64,000 bases of DNA from Natrinema sp046097095 (GCF_046097095.1 NZ_CP175698.1:3286001-3350000); one strand, 5' to 3'; shown: positions 42,599-52,520, numbered from the stretch's first letter. Notes: generated from the letters alone by a model not told the origin. Translations and numbers: made by a program.

Positions 42599-44785
42599 AT
42601 GGGTAACTGTATCATCTGTGGCACACCCGTTGACGGCGAGATCTGCCAGAGTCACGAGGAGGATGCCGTATTCGAATTCCGCGGCACCGCCGCCTCACAG
42701 CTCACGCCCGGTCGCTACTACCGGGGAACCGTCGACGGCTACGCCGACTTCGGTGTCTTCGTCGACATCGGAGATCACGTCACCGGTCTGTTGCACAGAA
42801 GCGAACTTGACCGACGACTCGAGAGTCTCGACTGGGAACCCGGCGACGACGTCTTCGTCCAGGTACTCGACGTTCGAGACAACGGTAACGTCGACCTCGG
42901 CTGGTCGATCCGCCAGCGCGAACGCGAGTTCCGCGGCGAGTTGATCGAGACGGCCGACGGCGAGTACAAGCCCGAGGATCTCGAGGACGACACCGACCAA
43001 GCCGCTGAGAACGCCGACGAAGACGTTCAGGAATCGGCCGACGAAGGGGCCGTTCAGGCCGGCGAGTTGCAAGCCGCCGCCGACGAAGACGAGTCGGAAT
43101 CGAACGCGGATTCTATCGACGACCAGCAGCCGGCAGCCGCGGAGACGGCCGGCACCGTCGCGGGAAGCGGCTCCGTCGCGACCGAGTCCGCCGCCGCATC
43201 GACGCCGACGACCGAGGACGCGGCCGACGCCGAGTCCGAACCGGAGCCCGCGCTCAACCGAACGACCGTCGACGCCATCGAGAACCAGGTCGGCAGCGTC
43301 GTCCGCCTCGAGGGCGAGATCACCGGCGTTCGCCAGACCAGCGGCCCCACGGTCTTCGAGCTCAGCGACGAGACAGGCACCGTCGAATGTGCGGCCTTCG
43401 AGGAGGCCGGCGTTCGCGCCTACCCCGACGTCGACGTCGACGACGTCGTCGCTCTGGAGGGCGAGGTCGAGCACCACCACGGCGACCTCCAGGTCGAAAC
43501 CGAGACCCTCGACGTCCTCACCGACGAGGACCGCGAGACGGTCAAAGACCGCCTCGAAAGCGCAATTGAGGAGGAGGCCCGTCCGGCCGACGTCGCGCCG
43601 CTGGCCGACCACGAGGCCGTCACAGCCGTCGAAGACGGTATCGCCGACGCGGCGACCGAGATCCGCCGAGCCGTCATGGAGGCGCGCCCGATCGTCGTCC
43701 GCCACGGCGCGACCGCCGACGGTTACGTCGCCGGGGCCGCCATCGAGCGCGCCGTCCTCCCGCTGATCCGGGAGAAACACACCCGCGATGACGCGGAGTA
43801 CCACTACTTCGAGCGCCGCCCGCTCGACGGTCGCGTCTACGACATGGACGCCGCCACCAGCGACGTCACCTCGATGCTCGAGGCCCGCGACCGTCACGGC
43901 GAGCAGCTTCCGCTCGTCGTCCTGGTCGACGCTGGCTCGACCGTCGAATCCGTCGACGGTTACGAACTGCTCTCGCTGTACGACGCCGACGCGCTCGTCA
44001 TCGACGACAGCCGCGCAGACGACCAGATCACCGACGCGGTCGACGTGGCCGTCGCACCGTCGCTGGCCGGGGTCGACATCGCCGACACGACCTCGACCGC
44101 CCTCGCAGCGAACGTCGCTGCCCACGTCAACGACGATGTCCGCGCCGACTTAGTGCACCTCCCCGCGGTCAGCTACTGGGAGAACACCCCCGACGAATAC
44201 CTCGAGCTCGCGACCGAGGCCGGCTACGACGAGACCGGCATCTCCGAACGCCGCGAAGCGGTCGCCCTCGAGGCCTACTACCAGTCGTACAAGGACAAGC
44301 GCGAACTCGTCATCGACCTGCTGTTCGGCGACGACGAGGGGTCGGAGCGACCCCGAGACGGCGACCTCGCCGCCCACGTCTCCGAGCAGTTCCGCGACAA
44401 ACTCGAGGCCGAACTCGAGACGGCCCGTGAGAACCTCACCGTTCGCGGCGTCGATGACGTCACCGTCTCCGTCCTCGACACCGATGCCTTCACGCACCGG
44501 TATAACTTCCCGACGACGATCCTGCTGCTCGATGCGCTCCACCGCAGCGAACGTGACCGGACGGATCCGCCGTACGTCACGCTCGGCGTCGGCGACGACG
44601 AACTCCACGTCCGTGCGACCGAGCCCGTGAACGTGCGCGACCTCGGCGACGCGATCGCCGAGGCCGTGCCTAACGGCGGCGTCAGCGTCGTCGGCGGCCG
44701 CGACGGCCACGTCGAGTTCCTGCCCGGCGAACGCGATGCAGTGCGCGAGGCTGCCCTCGAGGCCCTCGGCGAGACGCTCGCGTAA
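42599..44785 (+). CDS. S1-OB-DHH (RecJ/Cdc45-like) protein with degenerate catalytic motifs
   Basis: A 728-aa protein. Domains in order: a small CxxC...C..H knuckle (Cys4, Cys7, Cys16, His19), an S1 RNA-binding domain (about 38-105), an acidic linker (about 120-220), an OB-fold (about 230-305) and a DHH/DHHA1-like region (about 360-728). Motif I reads HGATADGYVAG instead of DxDG, motif II keeps Asp444 in VDAGST, but the DHH triplet is DDS (469-471) and the C-terminal GGGH is GGRDG. It is probably not an active nuclease and may be a Cdc45-like scaffold or an RNA-binding factor. TTTTAGG about 27 nt upstream indicates a leaderless mRNA. Confidence 0.8.
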   Translation: MGNCIICGTPVDGEICQSHEEDAVFEFRGTAASQLTPGRYYRGTVDGYADFGVFVDIGDHVTGLLHRSELDRRLESLDWEPGDDVFVQVLDVRDNGNVDLGWSIRQREREFRGELIETADGEYKPEDLEDDTDQAAENADEDVQESADEGAVQAGELQAAADEDESESNADSIDDQQPAAAETAGTVAGSGSVATESAAASTPTTEDAADAESEPEPALNRTTVDAIENQVGSVVRLEGEITGVRQTSGPTVFELSDETGTVECAAFEEAGVRAYPDVDVDDVVALEGEVEHHHGDLQVETETLDVLTDEDRETVKDRLESAIEEEARPADVAPLADHEAVTAVEDGIADAATEIRRAVMEARPIVVRHGATADGYVAGAAIERAVLPLIREKHTRDDAEYHYFERRPLDGRVYDMDAATSDVTSMLEARDRHGEQLPLVVLVDAGSTVESVDGYELLSLYDADALVIDDSRADDQITDAVDVAVAPSLAGVDIADTTSTALAANVAAHVNDDVRADLVHLPAVSYWENTPDEYLELATEAGYDETGISERREAVALEAYYQSYKDKRELVIDLLFGDDEGSERPRDGDLAAHVSEQFRDKLEAELETARENLTVRGVDDVTVSVLDTDAFTHRYNFPTTILLLDALHRSERDRTDPPYVTLGVGDDELHVRATEPVNVRDLGDAIAEAVPNGGVSVVGGRDGHVEFLPGERDAVREAALEALGETLA

Positions 44786-44900
44786 GGCCCGTCTTCTCCG
44801 TCGTCCGCTCGATCGACCAGCGATAGCGCTGCAAATCGATCGCCACGGCGACGGCGTCGCGGTCCGGTGCCTATTCCCTTCGTGGCTCCAATCCGAACGC

Positions 44901-47168
44901 ATGGACGTCGACGTCGTCGGCCTCGCCGAATCGCTTCGCGCGGACGCAACGCGGACGAACGAGCGCCGTCTGCTGGTGCTTGCCGGCCCCCGAGAGCGCG
45001 GCTACGACGCCCTCGAGTCGATTCTGGACGCACTTTCCATCCCGATTACCGAGACCACGCTCGTCGGGCCCGACGATCGACTTCGCTGCGAGCAGCTTCT
45101 GCAGGCCAACGCGGGGGACCTCCTCGGCACGACGCGGGCGGCGGTCGCGATCGACGCCCACGACGAACTTCGGCCGAACGCGATCGGAAAACTCGTCGGA
45201 ACGGTCGACGGCGGCGGTCTGCTGGTTCTCCTGACGCCGCCACTCGAGTCGTGGCCGGAGCGCCGTGACGGGTTCGACGCTTCGCTTGCCGTTCCACCGT
45301 TCGAACTCGCGGACGTGACCGGCCGTTTTCGTCGCCGTCTCGTCCAGACGCTGCGAGCCCACCGCGGGATCGCGATCGTCGACCTCGAGCGCGACCGACT
45401 CGAGGCCGACGGGCTCATCGAGTCGGCCCCGAGGCCGCCGACGGAGACGCCGAGTGCACCCGCCGACCGCCGGTTTCCGGCCGCCGCCTACGAGGCCTGC
45501 CTCACGGCCGATCAGGCCGACGCCGTCGCCGCCCTCGAGTCGCTGTTCGCGGCCGATCGGGCCGTCGTGCTTGAGGCCGACCGCGGCCGGGGCAAGTCCA
45601 GCGCGGCGGGGCTGGCTGCGGGCGCGTTCGCCGCCGCCGGCGAGGACGTCCTCGTGACCGCTCCTAACGCGCGGAACGCGACCGAACTGTTCGACCGTGC
45701 GGGCGAGCTCTGTCGGACGCTTGCGGGCGAGCGCGACGAACGCGAGCCGACGGTCGAGTCGCGGCGGATCGACACCGCTGCCGGTGGTGTCGTTCGATTC
45801 CTTGAGCCAAGCGCGGCCGCCGACGGCTGCGAAGCGGCCGATATCGTCATCGTCGACGAGGCCGCCGCACTCCCGGTCGCGACGCTCGAGGCGCTGCTTT
45901 CTGCCGACCGCGTCGCGTTCGCGACGACGATTCACGGCTACGAGGGGGCCGGCCGCGGCTTCTCGGTCCGGTTTCGGGACCGACTCGACGAGGACGGACG
46001 CGAGGTGACCGAGCGCACGCTCGTCGAGCCGATCCGATACGCGGCGGGCGATCCCGTCGAAGTATGGGCGTTTCGCGCGCTCCTGCTCGACGCTCGCCCG
46101 CCGGTCGAACCGCTCGTGGCCGACGCCGATCCCGGAACGGTCGCATATCAGTCCCTCGAGCCCGACGACCTCCTCGCCGACGATACCCTGCTCCGGGAGG
46201 CCTTCGGCCTGCTCGTCCTCGCTCACTACCGGACCGAGCCAAACGACCTCGCGCGCTTGCTCGACGCACCGAACCTCGAGGCGCGTGCGCTGATCCACGA
46301 CGGCCACGTCGTCAGCGTCGCTTTGCTTGCACGGGAGGGGAACCTCTCGGCCGAAACCCGTTCGATGATGTACGAGGGCGGCCGCGTCCGCGGGAACATG
46401 CTGCCCGACGTACTGACGAGTCAGTTGCGCGACGAGCCGGCGGGCGAGCCGGCCGGCATCCGCGTCGTCCGTATCGCGACCCATCACGCCGTCCGGTCGC
46501 GCGGACTCGGCTCACGCTTGCTCGAGCGGATCGAAGCGGAGGTCTCGGACTCGGTCGACTGGCTCGGCACCGGCTTCGGCGCGACGCCCGGCCTCCTCGC
46601 GTTCTGGCGCGCGAACGGGTATCGAACGGTGCACGTTTCGACGACGCGCAACGACGCCAGCGGGGAACACTCCGCGCTCATGCTCGCGCCGACGAGCGAC
46701 GCGGGGCGGGCGCTCCACGATCGCCACGCGGACTGGTTCGCCCGCCGGTTCGCTGCCCTCTGTTCAGACGCGCTCGACGATCTCGAGTCCGATATCGTCC
46801 GCGCAGTGCTCCGAAGCGTCGACGACGGGGCAGGACCGCCGCTCGCGCTCTCAGCACACGAGTGGCGCGTCGTCGCTGGGGCCGCCTACGGGCCGGGGCT
46901 GTTCGACGTCGATCCCGGCCCGTTCCGCGACCTCGTCGTGCGGTACTTCGTCGACGACCCCGACGACGTCGATCTGACCGCCCGCGAAGAGCGGCTACTC
47001 GTTTTACGGGCGTTACAGGCACGGGATTGGGACACCGTCGCCGACCGCCTCGAGTATCCCTCTACCGGACAGTGCATGCGGGCGCTCGGCGATGCGATCT
47101 GCCCGCTCGTGGACCGCTACGGTGGGGACGCAGCGCTCGCGGTCCGCAATCGGTTCGCCGACGAGTGA
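44901..47168 (+). CDS. tmcA: tRNA(Met) cytidine acetyltransferase (TmcA/Nat10 type)
   Basis: A 755-aa ATP-dependent RNA acetyltransferase that makes N4-acetylcytidine in tRNA and, in some archaea, rRNA. It has an N-terminal DUF1726-like domain (about 20-180), an RNA helicase-like module with P-loop ADRGRGKSSAAG (226-237) and DEAA at 319-322, then the GNAT domain with VRIATHHAVRSRGLGSRLL (522-540) binding acetyl-CoA, and a C-terminal tRNA-binding region. The start at 44901 gives MDVDVVGLAESLR. It follows the S1-OB-DHH gene on the same strand after 115 bp. Confidence 0.92.
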   Translation: MDVDVVGLAESLRADATRTNERRLLVLAGPRERGYDALESILDALSIPITETTLVGPDDRLRCEQLLQANAGDLLGTTRAAVAIDAHDELRPNAIGKLVGTVDGGGLLVLLTPPLESWPERRDGFDASLAVPPFELADVTGRFRRRLVQTLRAHRGIAIVDLERDRLEADGLIESAPRPPTETPSAPADRRFPAAAYEACLTADQADAVAALESLFAADRAVVLEADRGRGKSSAAGLAAGAFAAAGEDVLVTAPNARNATELFDRAGELCRTLAGERDEREPTVESRRIDTAAGGVVRFLEPSAAADGCEAADIVIVDEAAALPVATLEALLSADRVAFATTIHGYEGAGRGFSVRFRDRLDEDGREVTERTLVEPIRYAAGDPVEVWAFRALLLDARPPVEPLVADADPGTVAYQSLEPDDLLADDTLLREAFGLLVLAHYRTEPNDLARLLDAPNLEARALIHDGHVVSVALLAREGNLSAETRSMMYEGGRVRGNMLPDVLTSQLRDEPAGEPAGIRVVRIATHHAVRSRGLGSRLLERIEAEVSDSVDWLGTGFGATPGLLAFWRANGYRTVHVSTTRNDASGEHSALMLAPTSDAGRALHDRHADWFARRFAALCSDALDDLESDIVRAVLRSVDDGAGPPLALSAHEWRVVAGAAYGPGLFDVDPGPFRDLVVRYFVDDPDDVDLTAREERLLVLRALQARDWDTVADRLEYPSTGQCMRALGDAICPLVDRYGGDAALAVRNRFADE

Positions 47169-47327
47169 TCGATTCGTCCCTCGCCGCTGGTCGAGCCGGA
47201 CTGACTGCTCGAGAGAGACCAGACGTATCGTTTCGGGCCAGCCACGTGAGCAGCCCAAATCGTCAACAACCCCGCTCTCGAAATCGGATGGTCGATTCGC
47301 GAACCGTATCGAACGAGCGAACCGAAC

Positions 47328-48068
47328 TCAGAACAGCCGCCGAAGCAGCCACTCCGGAGCCAGATCGAGGACCCCCGCAATCAGCCGCCAGCGCCGGGTG
47401 ACGTAGGCGTGATTCCGTTTTTTGCGTATCGCGCGAGCGATCTGCTCCGCGGCCGTCTCTGGCGAACACTCCCAGAAGCCACCCAGCGAGAGCTTCGTGT
47501 CGACGAATCCCGGCTCGACGGTCGTGATCGTCACGTCCGCGTCCCGCTGGTTCTGTCGGTAGCGCAGCCCCTTGAGGTACGTCGAGACGTAGGCTTTCGA
47601 TGCGTGGTACGCCGGCGCGTCGCCGTTGCCGACGTGGGCCGCGACGGAAGAGATTCCCACGAGGTGACCGTCGGTCGCGCTGGCGTGATCCGGCGTCTCC
47701 TCGAAGTACTCCATCGTCGCCGTCGCGATGGCCGCGAAACCGCGGACGTTGACGTCGATCGTTTCACGTTCGGGCTCCCACTCGAGGTCGCGATTGACGT
47801 GGGCGACGCCGGCGCTGATGACGACGACGTCGACCGAGGACATGGCCGCGGCGAGTTCGAACAGCCCCTCGCGGGCGTCTTCGGTGTCGGTGACGTCCAT
47901 CGTCGCGACGTACGTCTTGGTCGGCAGCTCCGAGCCGATCCGGCGCATCCGATCCGTTCGGCGAGCCGCCATGCCGATCTCGTAGCCGGCGGCGGCGAGC
48001 CGGCGGACCAGCGCTTCGCCGATGCCCGACGACGCGCCGACGACGATCGCACCGCGCTGTTGGGTCAT
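47328..48068 (-). CDS. Short-chain dehydrogenase/reductase
   Basis: A 246-aa classical SDR. The cofactor motif GASSGIGEALVRRLA is near residues 10-24, the catalytic serine lies in GISSVAAHVG and YHASK holds the Tyr-x3-Lys pair. The C-terminus LAPEWLLRRLF is hydrophobic and basic, possibly membrane-associated. An NAD(P)H oxidoreductase for an alcohol or ketone; the substrate is unknown. The second of two close ATGs is chosen. It converges on tmcA and diverges from the DUF456 gene. Confidence 0.87.
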   Translation of the reverse strand: MTQQRGAIVVGASSGIGEALVRRLAAAGYEIGMAARRTDRMRRIGSELPTKTYVATMDVTDTEDAREGLFELAAAMSSVDVVVISAGVAHVNRDLEWEPERETIDVNVRGFAAIATATMEYFEETPDHASATDGHLVGISSVAAHVGNGDAPAYHASKAYVSTYLKGLRYRQNQRDADVTITTVEPGFVDTKLSLGGFWECSPETAAEQIARAIRKKRNHAYVTRRWRLIAGVLDLAPEWLLRRLF

Positions 48069-48145
48069 ACCCACTCGTTCGGTGCATGATACCTAACAGT
48101 ACTGAAGGCGGTACGCCTTTGCCGTCGTCAGCCGTCCGTACGCGT

Positions 48146-48631
48146 ATGGTCGACGTCGTCACCGTCCTCGCGGTCGCGTTGCTCCTCGGTGGAATCGCCG
48201 GAGCGGTCGTCCCGATGGTTCCAAGCGGCCTCCTCTCGCTCGCCGGACTCGGCCTCTACTGGTGGGGGGCCGGATTCGGCGAACTTGGCCTCTTCACCTT
48301 CCTCGTCCTCGCGCTTATCGGCGTGACGGCAATGCTTCTCGAGTTCTTCGGCGGCTCGATCGCCGCTCGAGCCGGCGGCGCGTCCTGGCTGACCACCGCT
48401 GCCGCGGCCGTTGTCGGTATCATACTCATGCTCGTCACCGGCCCAGTGGGCCTGCTCGTCGGTCTCTTTGGGACAGTCTTCGCACTCGAGTACGTCCGGA
48501 AGGGGGAGATCGAGGGGAGCACGCGCTCGGCCGTCTACACGACGATCGGCGTCCTCGCATCGACCGCGGTTCAGGTGCTGCTGACGGCGTCAATCCTCTT
48601 TGGGTTCCTCGTGGGCGTCTTCCTGCTCTGA
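48146..48631 (+). CDS. DUF456 membrane protein
   Basis: A 161-aa, roughly four-helix protein with the small-residue pattern of DUF456: VVPMVPSGLLSLAGLGLYWWG, AMLLEFFGGSIAARAGGASW and TGPVGLLVGLFGTVFALEYV. The family has glycine-zipper-like helices and no established function. The start at 48146 omits a non-acidic, unlikely N-terminal extension. Confidence 0.8.
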   Translation: MVDVVTVLAVALLLGGIAGAVVPMVPSGLLSLAGLGLYWWGAGFGELGLFTFLVLALIGVTAMLLEFFGGSIAARAGGASWLTTAAAAVVGIILMLVTGPVGLLVGLFGTVFALEYVRKGEIEGSTRSAVYTTIGVLASTAVQVLLTASILFGFLVGVFLL

Positions 48632-48669
48632 GGGAAACGCTGAAGTCGTGGGTGTCGTCCACACGGTTA

Positions 48670-48834
48670 ATGGAGTGTTCCGAGGGCGACTGCGAGCGCC
48701 CCGCCGCGGTCGAGTTACACATCCCCTGGGACGAGAATCGGCTCGTCTGTGCCGCCCACGCCCGCGTGCTGGGGCGTCAGAACGGCGTCGTGGCCGATCC
48801 CGATCCCGACCGGGGAGACGCGTTGCTCGAGTGA
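48670..48834 (+). CDS. 54-aa cysteine-containing mini-protein
   Basis: MECSEGDCERPAAVELHIPW... carries Cys3, Cys8, then LVCAAHARV with Cys and His, a spacing that could bind one zinc ion. It ends in an acidic DPDPDRGDALLE. It follows DUF456 by 38 bp, probably in the same transcript. It seems a genuine haloarchaeal small zinc protein, but I cannot name it. Confidence 0.6.
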   Translation: MECSEGDCERPAAVELHIPWDENRLVCAAHARVLGRQNGVVADPDPDRGDALLE

Positions 48835-48882
48835 TACCTCGCGGAGAAGCGGCCGGCTCGACGGGGGATGGCCCTGCTCGAG

Positions 48883-50601
48883 TCAGGGATGTGCGTAGTA
48901 CACGACCGTCTCCTCCTCGTCGCGGTGGTCTATTCTCGCGAAGCCGACGCGCTCGAACTGGACCATCTCGTCTGGCTCGAGGTCGCCGACGCCCGGTTCT
49001 GCGCGGCCGGTCACGTCGCCGTCCATCGTCCGCATGCGGACGGGGACGCTCTCGCTCGCGGGCACCCAGTGGACGACGTCGACGTCGCCCTCGCGGACCA
49101 CGTCGATATCGTCGGCCGTGTACTCGAGTGCGCCCTCGGCGTAGCGGAAGCAGCCGAGTCCCTTGAGCCAGATGCGCTCGCCTGACTCTGGCACGTCTTC
49201 GGGCTCGAGCATGACCGAATCGCCGACGGGGATTTCGCGGACGCCGCGGTCTTCGTGGTTCGGATGGAGCGGCGGGTTCGCCTCGTCCGGCGGGCTCCCG
49301 TCGAGGGGGATCTGGTTGCCGTCGCGGACGAGGAAGCGCCGATCGGTCTCCTCGTCGATCAGGTCGCGGTTGGCCGCGTAGATCGAACTCATCGCGAGGT
49401 CGACGTCGCTGGTCGAGGTGCCCAGCCCGGTCATCGCCTCGACGATGGCCTCGCCGCGGATGCCACGCCGGCGCAGGCTCTTCAGCGTCGGCGCTCGCGA
49501 GTCGTCCCAGCCGTCGAGTTCCCCATCCTCGATCAGCCCGGCGATAGTCGAGGTGCTCACTTTCACGTCGTAGTCGTCGAGTTGGACGTGGCCCCAGTGG
49601 ATCACCTCGGGGTACTCCCAATCGAAGTAGTCGTAGACGAACCGCTGGCGCTTCGCCGAATCTTGCAGGTCGATCCCGCGGATGATGTGGGAGATCTCGA
49701 GTAAGTGGTCGTCGACGCCCGACTGAAAGTCGAGCATGGGCCAGCAGCGGTAGTCGCTGGCTTCCTCGCGCGGGTGGGGCGTGTCGATCATCCGGAAGGC
49801 CACCCAGTCGCGCAGCGCGGGGTTCTTGTGCTCGATGTCGGTCTTCACTCGGAGGACCATCTCGCCGCTTTCGTACTCGCCGTCGATCATGGCCTCGAAC
49901 TCCTCGAGGACGGTCTCGACTCCCTTGTCGCGGTGGGGGCAGGGCTCGCCCGAGTTCTTTAGTTCGGAGAACGCCTCGCCCGAACACGAGCAGGTGTAGG
50001 CCCCGCCCAGTTCGATCAGGTCGCGGGCGTGGTCGTAGTAGGTCTCGAGGCGGTCGCTGGCCCTGTAGATCGCGTCGGGCTCGAACCCGAGGTAGTCTAA
50101 GTCCTCGAGAATCGCATCGTAGGCCTCGAGATCCGGCCGCTTGGTCTCGGGGTCGGTGTCGTCGAACCGGACGCAAAACCAGCCGTCGTAGCGCTCGCGG
50201 TAGGTGCCGATGACCGCCGGCATTCGGGCGTGGCCGACGTGCCACGGACCGTTCGGGTTCGGTGCACACCGCATCCGGATCTCGTCGTAGTCGTCCGCGT
50301 TCGGCAGGTCGGGCAGGTCGTGTTCATCCTCCTCGTCCTCGGCCTCGATCTCGGCGAGTTCCTCGGGGGCCAGTTCCTCGAGCCGTTCGCGTTTGTCCTC
50401 GTAATCGAGGTCATTGACCCGACTTACGACCCCGCCAACGACGCCCGGGATCTGATCACCGTGTTCGCGGAAGTCGGGGTTGTCGCCCATCAGCGGCCCC
50501 ATGATCGCGCCCACGTCGGCGTCGCTCTCGTGTTTCACGGCGTTTAACAGCGCGTGCTTCTCGGCCTCGCGCTCGATGCGCTCGCGTAACTCGTCGTTCA
50601 T
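48883..50601 (-). CDS. gltX: Glutamyl-tRNA synthetase (archaeal type)
   Basis: A 572-aa class I synthetase of the archaeal/eukaryotic GlxRS group. HIGH is PNPNGPWHVGHAR (115-127). The KMSKS-like loop is VKVSTSTI (346-353). A zinc-type cluster CSCSGEAF...CPHR (Cys204, Cys206, Cys221, His223) follows the Rossmann core. The C-terminal half is the beta-barrel anticodon-binding domain. In archaea this enzyme also charges tRNA-Gln with glutamate for later amidation. An acidic stretch (about 76-105) is typical halophilic insertion. It lies downstream of the prenyl synthase and a lipoprotein gene. Confidence 0.95.
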   Translation of the reverse strand: MNDELRERIEREAEKHALLNAVKHESDADVGAIMGPLMGDNPDFREHGDQIPGVVGGVVSRVNDLDYEDKRERLEELAPEELAEIEAEDEEDEHDLPDLPNADDYDEIRMRCAPNPNGPWHVGHARMPAVIGTYRERYDGWFCVRFDDTDPETKRPDLEAYDAILEDLDYLGFEPDAIYRASDRLETYYDHARDLIELGGAYTCSCSGEAFSELKNSGEPCPHRDKGVETVLEEFEAMIDGEYESGEMVLRVKTDIEHKNPALRDWVAFRMIDTPHPREEASDYRCWPMLDFQSGVDDHLLEISHIIRGIDLQDSAKRQRFVYDYFDWEYPEVIHWGHVQLDDYDVKVSTSTIAGLIEDGELDGWDDSRAPTLKSLRRRGIRGEAIVEAMTGLGTSTSDVDLAMSSIYAANRDLIDEETDRRFLVRDGNQIPLDGSPPDEANPPLHPNHEDRGVREIPVGDSVMLEPEDVPESGERIWLKGLGCFRYAEGALEYTADDIDVVREGDVDVVHWVPASESVPVRMRTMDGDVTGRAEPGVGDLEPDEMVQFERVGFARIDHRDEEETVVYYAHP

Positions 50602-50661
50602 TACCGAGCGGTATTCGCGCCCGGCCCAAAACCCTCGCGATTCGCGGCCTCTTCCGTCGCG

Positions 50662-51309
50662 TCAGCCCTCGAGATCCTCCTTGTAGACCCGCGTATTGAG
50701 GACGTTGCTCATGAGGATCATTGCGGCCGAGTCCGCGGCGGACATACGCTCGGATTCGTTGGTGCTGTTGCCGCTCTCGGTCCCGTTGCCACCGTCGGTA
50801 CCGTCGGCGCTGTCCGTCTCGGCCGTTTCGTTGCCACCGTCGCCCGAACTCCCCGTAACGGCCGCGTTGTATCGCTTGCACCACTCCGTTTTGACGCCCC
50901 AGCCGCGGGCCTGGCCGTCGAACGGGTCCACGACTTCCGCATAGAGCATGCCGACGTCCGCGTCGTTTTTCACGAGGTTTGCATTGTAGACCGTCGTGAT
51001 GATCTCGATCTCGGTCGTCGAATCGGACTCGCTCTCCGCGCTCGAGCGGTATCGCAACACCAGATCCGAACCGTCCCAGCGGAGCGATTCGACCGGAATG
51101 TCGTTCCGTTCGACGAGCGTGTAGAACTCGCCGGGCGTGCCCTTGCGCGGCCGGCTCGGCTCTACGGGTTCGATCTCGTTCGACGGCGACGTTCCGAGCA
51201 GCGAGCCGACACAGCCCGCGGTCGCGGCCGTTCCGGCCGCCGCGGCCGTCCTGAGGAACCGCCGCCGGGAGCGACCCGCGGCCGGGTCTCCGGAGGAGTC
51301 GTCAGTCAT
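50662..51309 (-). CDS. Tat lipoprotein, uncharacterised
   Basis: A 215-aa exported protein. The signal SRRRFLRTAAAAGTAATAGC has the twin-arginine motif and a lipobox ending in the lipidated cysteine. The mature part has mixed alpha/beta sequence (VERNDIPVESLRWDGSDLVL) and a Ser/Gly/Asn/Thr-rich acidic segment with several Asn-x-Ser/Thr sites (about 165-195). No family is recognised. The start at 51309 puts the signal at the right distance; 51336 would add nine residues. Confidence 0.75.
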   Translation of the reverse strand: MTDDSSGDPAAGRSRRRFLRTAAAAGTAATAGCVGSLLGTSPSNEIEPVEPSRPRKGTPGEFYTLVERNDIPVESLRWDGSDLVLRYRSSAESESDSTTEIEIITTVYNANLVKNDADVGMLYAEVVDPFDGQARGWGVKTEWCKRYNAAVTGSSGDGGNETAETDSADGTDGGNGTESGNSTNESERMSAADSAAMILMSNVLNTRVYKEDLEG

Positions 51310-51466
51310 GTCCACCGCTCGGGACGGTATCGGCAAAAAGACCCGGACGATATCGAACAGTGAGTTCGCCCGCTACTCGCAGACGGCTCGCGAGAACCGA
51401 CAGCGCGACCGCTCGAGCAGGATCGACCGAAAAACGAAACGAACCGGCTCGTCGGCCGCTCGAGCG

Positions 51467-52519
51467 TCAGTAGCCGCGCTCGATCAGGTAGTGGCCGATC
51501 TCACAGAGGAGGTCGCGGGCCTCGTTGTCCGGCAGGACTTCGAGTCGCTCTTTCCCCCGTTCGACGAGGTCGCGAGCGGTGTCGTTAGCGTAGGAGATCG
51601 AGCCGGCCGCCTCGAGTTCGGCGACCGCGTCGTCGATCTCGGCCTCGGTGACCGCGTCGACGTCGTCGGTGTCGACCAGGTTCTCGACGTCGACGCCCTG
51701 CTCGCGGGCGTGGACGGTGATCAGTGTCTGTTTGTTCTCGACGAGGTCGCTGCCTCGCTGCTTGCCGAGTTGCTCGCTGGGGACGGTGAGATCCAGCACG
51801 TCGTCCTGGATCTGGAACGCGCGGCCGATGTCGAGGCCGTAGCCGTAGAGCGCGTCGATCGTGTCGTCGTCGGCTCCCAGCAAGATCGCAGGGAGACACG
51901 CGGAGGCGGCGTACAACACGGCGGTCTTTTGCTCGACCATCTCGAGGTACTCATCAGGCGAGACGTCGGTGCGCTCCTCGAAGGTGACGTCCAGCGACTG
52001 GCCCTCGCAGATCTTCGTGCAGGTCGTCGCGAGGACGTCGAGCGCTTCGACGATCCGATCGGGGTCGGCTCCCGTCTCGAGCATGATCTCGAAGGCCTTC
52101 GAGTAGAGCGTGTCGCCGGCAAGAATCGCCGTCTCGACATCGTATTCCTTGTGAACGGCGGGGACGCCGCGCCGGAGGTCGTCGTCGTCCATGATGTCGT
52201 CGTGGATCAGGGTGAACGACTGGATGACCTCGACGCTGACGGCTGCGGCCATCACGTCGACCGCGTGTCCGTCGTCGAGCGACGTAAACGACCGATACGC
52301 CGTCGACAGCGGCTCGACGTCGGTCAGTGCCTCCGCGGTCGTCAGTAAGACGGCGGGTCGCAGCCGCTTGCCGCCCGCGTCGAGCAGGTACCGCGAGGCT
52401 TCATAGAGCCGCTCGGGCCGCTTGATCGGCAGCTCCTCGGGGATCGCTTCGTTGACTTGCTCGCGGCGCTGCCGGACCGCCTCGAGCACCGCCTCTTCGC
52501 GTGCCTCGGGGCTCGTCAT
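51467..52519 (-). CDS. idsA: Polyprenyl (geranylgeranyl/farnesyl) diphosphate synthase
   Basis: A 350-aa trans-prenyltransferase that condenses IPP with allylic diphosphates to make the C15-C25 chains of archaeal lipids. It has the lysine-arginine entry GGKRLRPA (49-56), the first aspartate-rich motif DDIMDDDD (107-114) and the second DDVLD (239-243). The C-terminal region is acidic and halophilic. Product length cannot be settled by eye. Its start lies 1 nt from the RNase J stop, so the two are co-transcribed, as in many archaea. Confidence 0.93.
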   Translation of the reverse strand: MTSPEAREEAVLEAVRQRREQVNEAIPEELPIKRPERLYEASRYLLDAGGKRLRPAVLLTTAEALTDVEPLSTAYRSFTSLDDGHAVDVMAAAVSVEVIQSFTLIHDDIMDDDDLRRGVPAVHKEYDVETAILAGDTLYSKAFEIMLETGADPDRIVEALDVLATTCTKICEGQSLDVTFEERTDVSPDEYLEMVEQKTAVLYAASACLPAILLGADDDTIDALYGYGLDIGRAFQIQDDVLDLTVPSEQLGKQRGSDLVENKQTLITVHAREQGVDVENLVDTDDVDAVTEAEIDDAVAELEAAGSISYANDTARDLVERGKERLEVLPDNEARDLLCEIGHYLIERGY

Positions 52520-52520
52520 A

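Noticed and set aside
46064..47401. A 445-codon forward frame inside tmcA
   Set aside because: An Arg-rich shadow of tmcA that overlaps its acetyltransferase domain; no family features.
48590..50269. A 559-codon open frame on the reverse strand, offset from gltX
   Set aside because: It is a shifted shadow of gltX: Arg/Pro-rich, strongly basic and without domains, whereas the gltX frame has every synthetase motif. GC-rich third positions keep such frames open.
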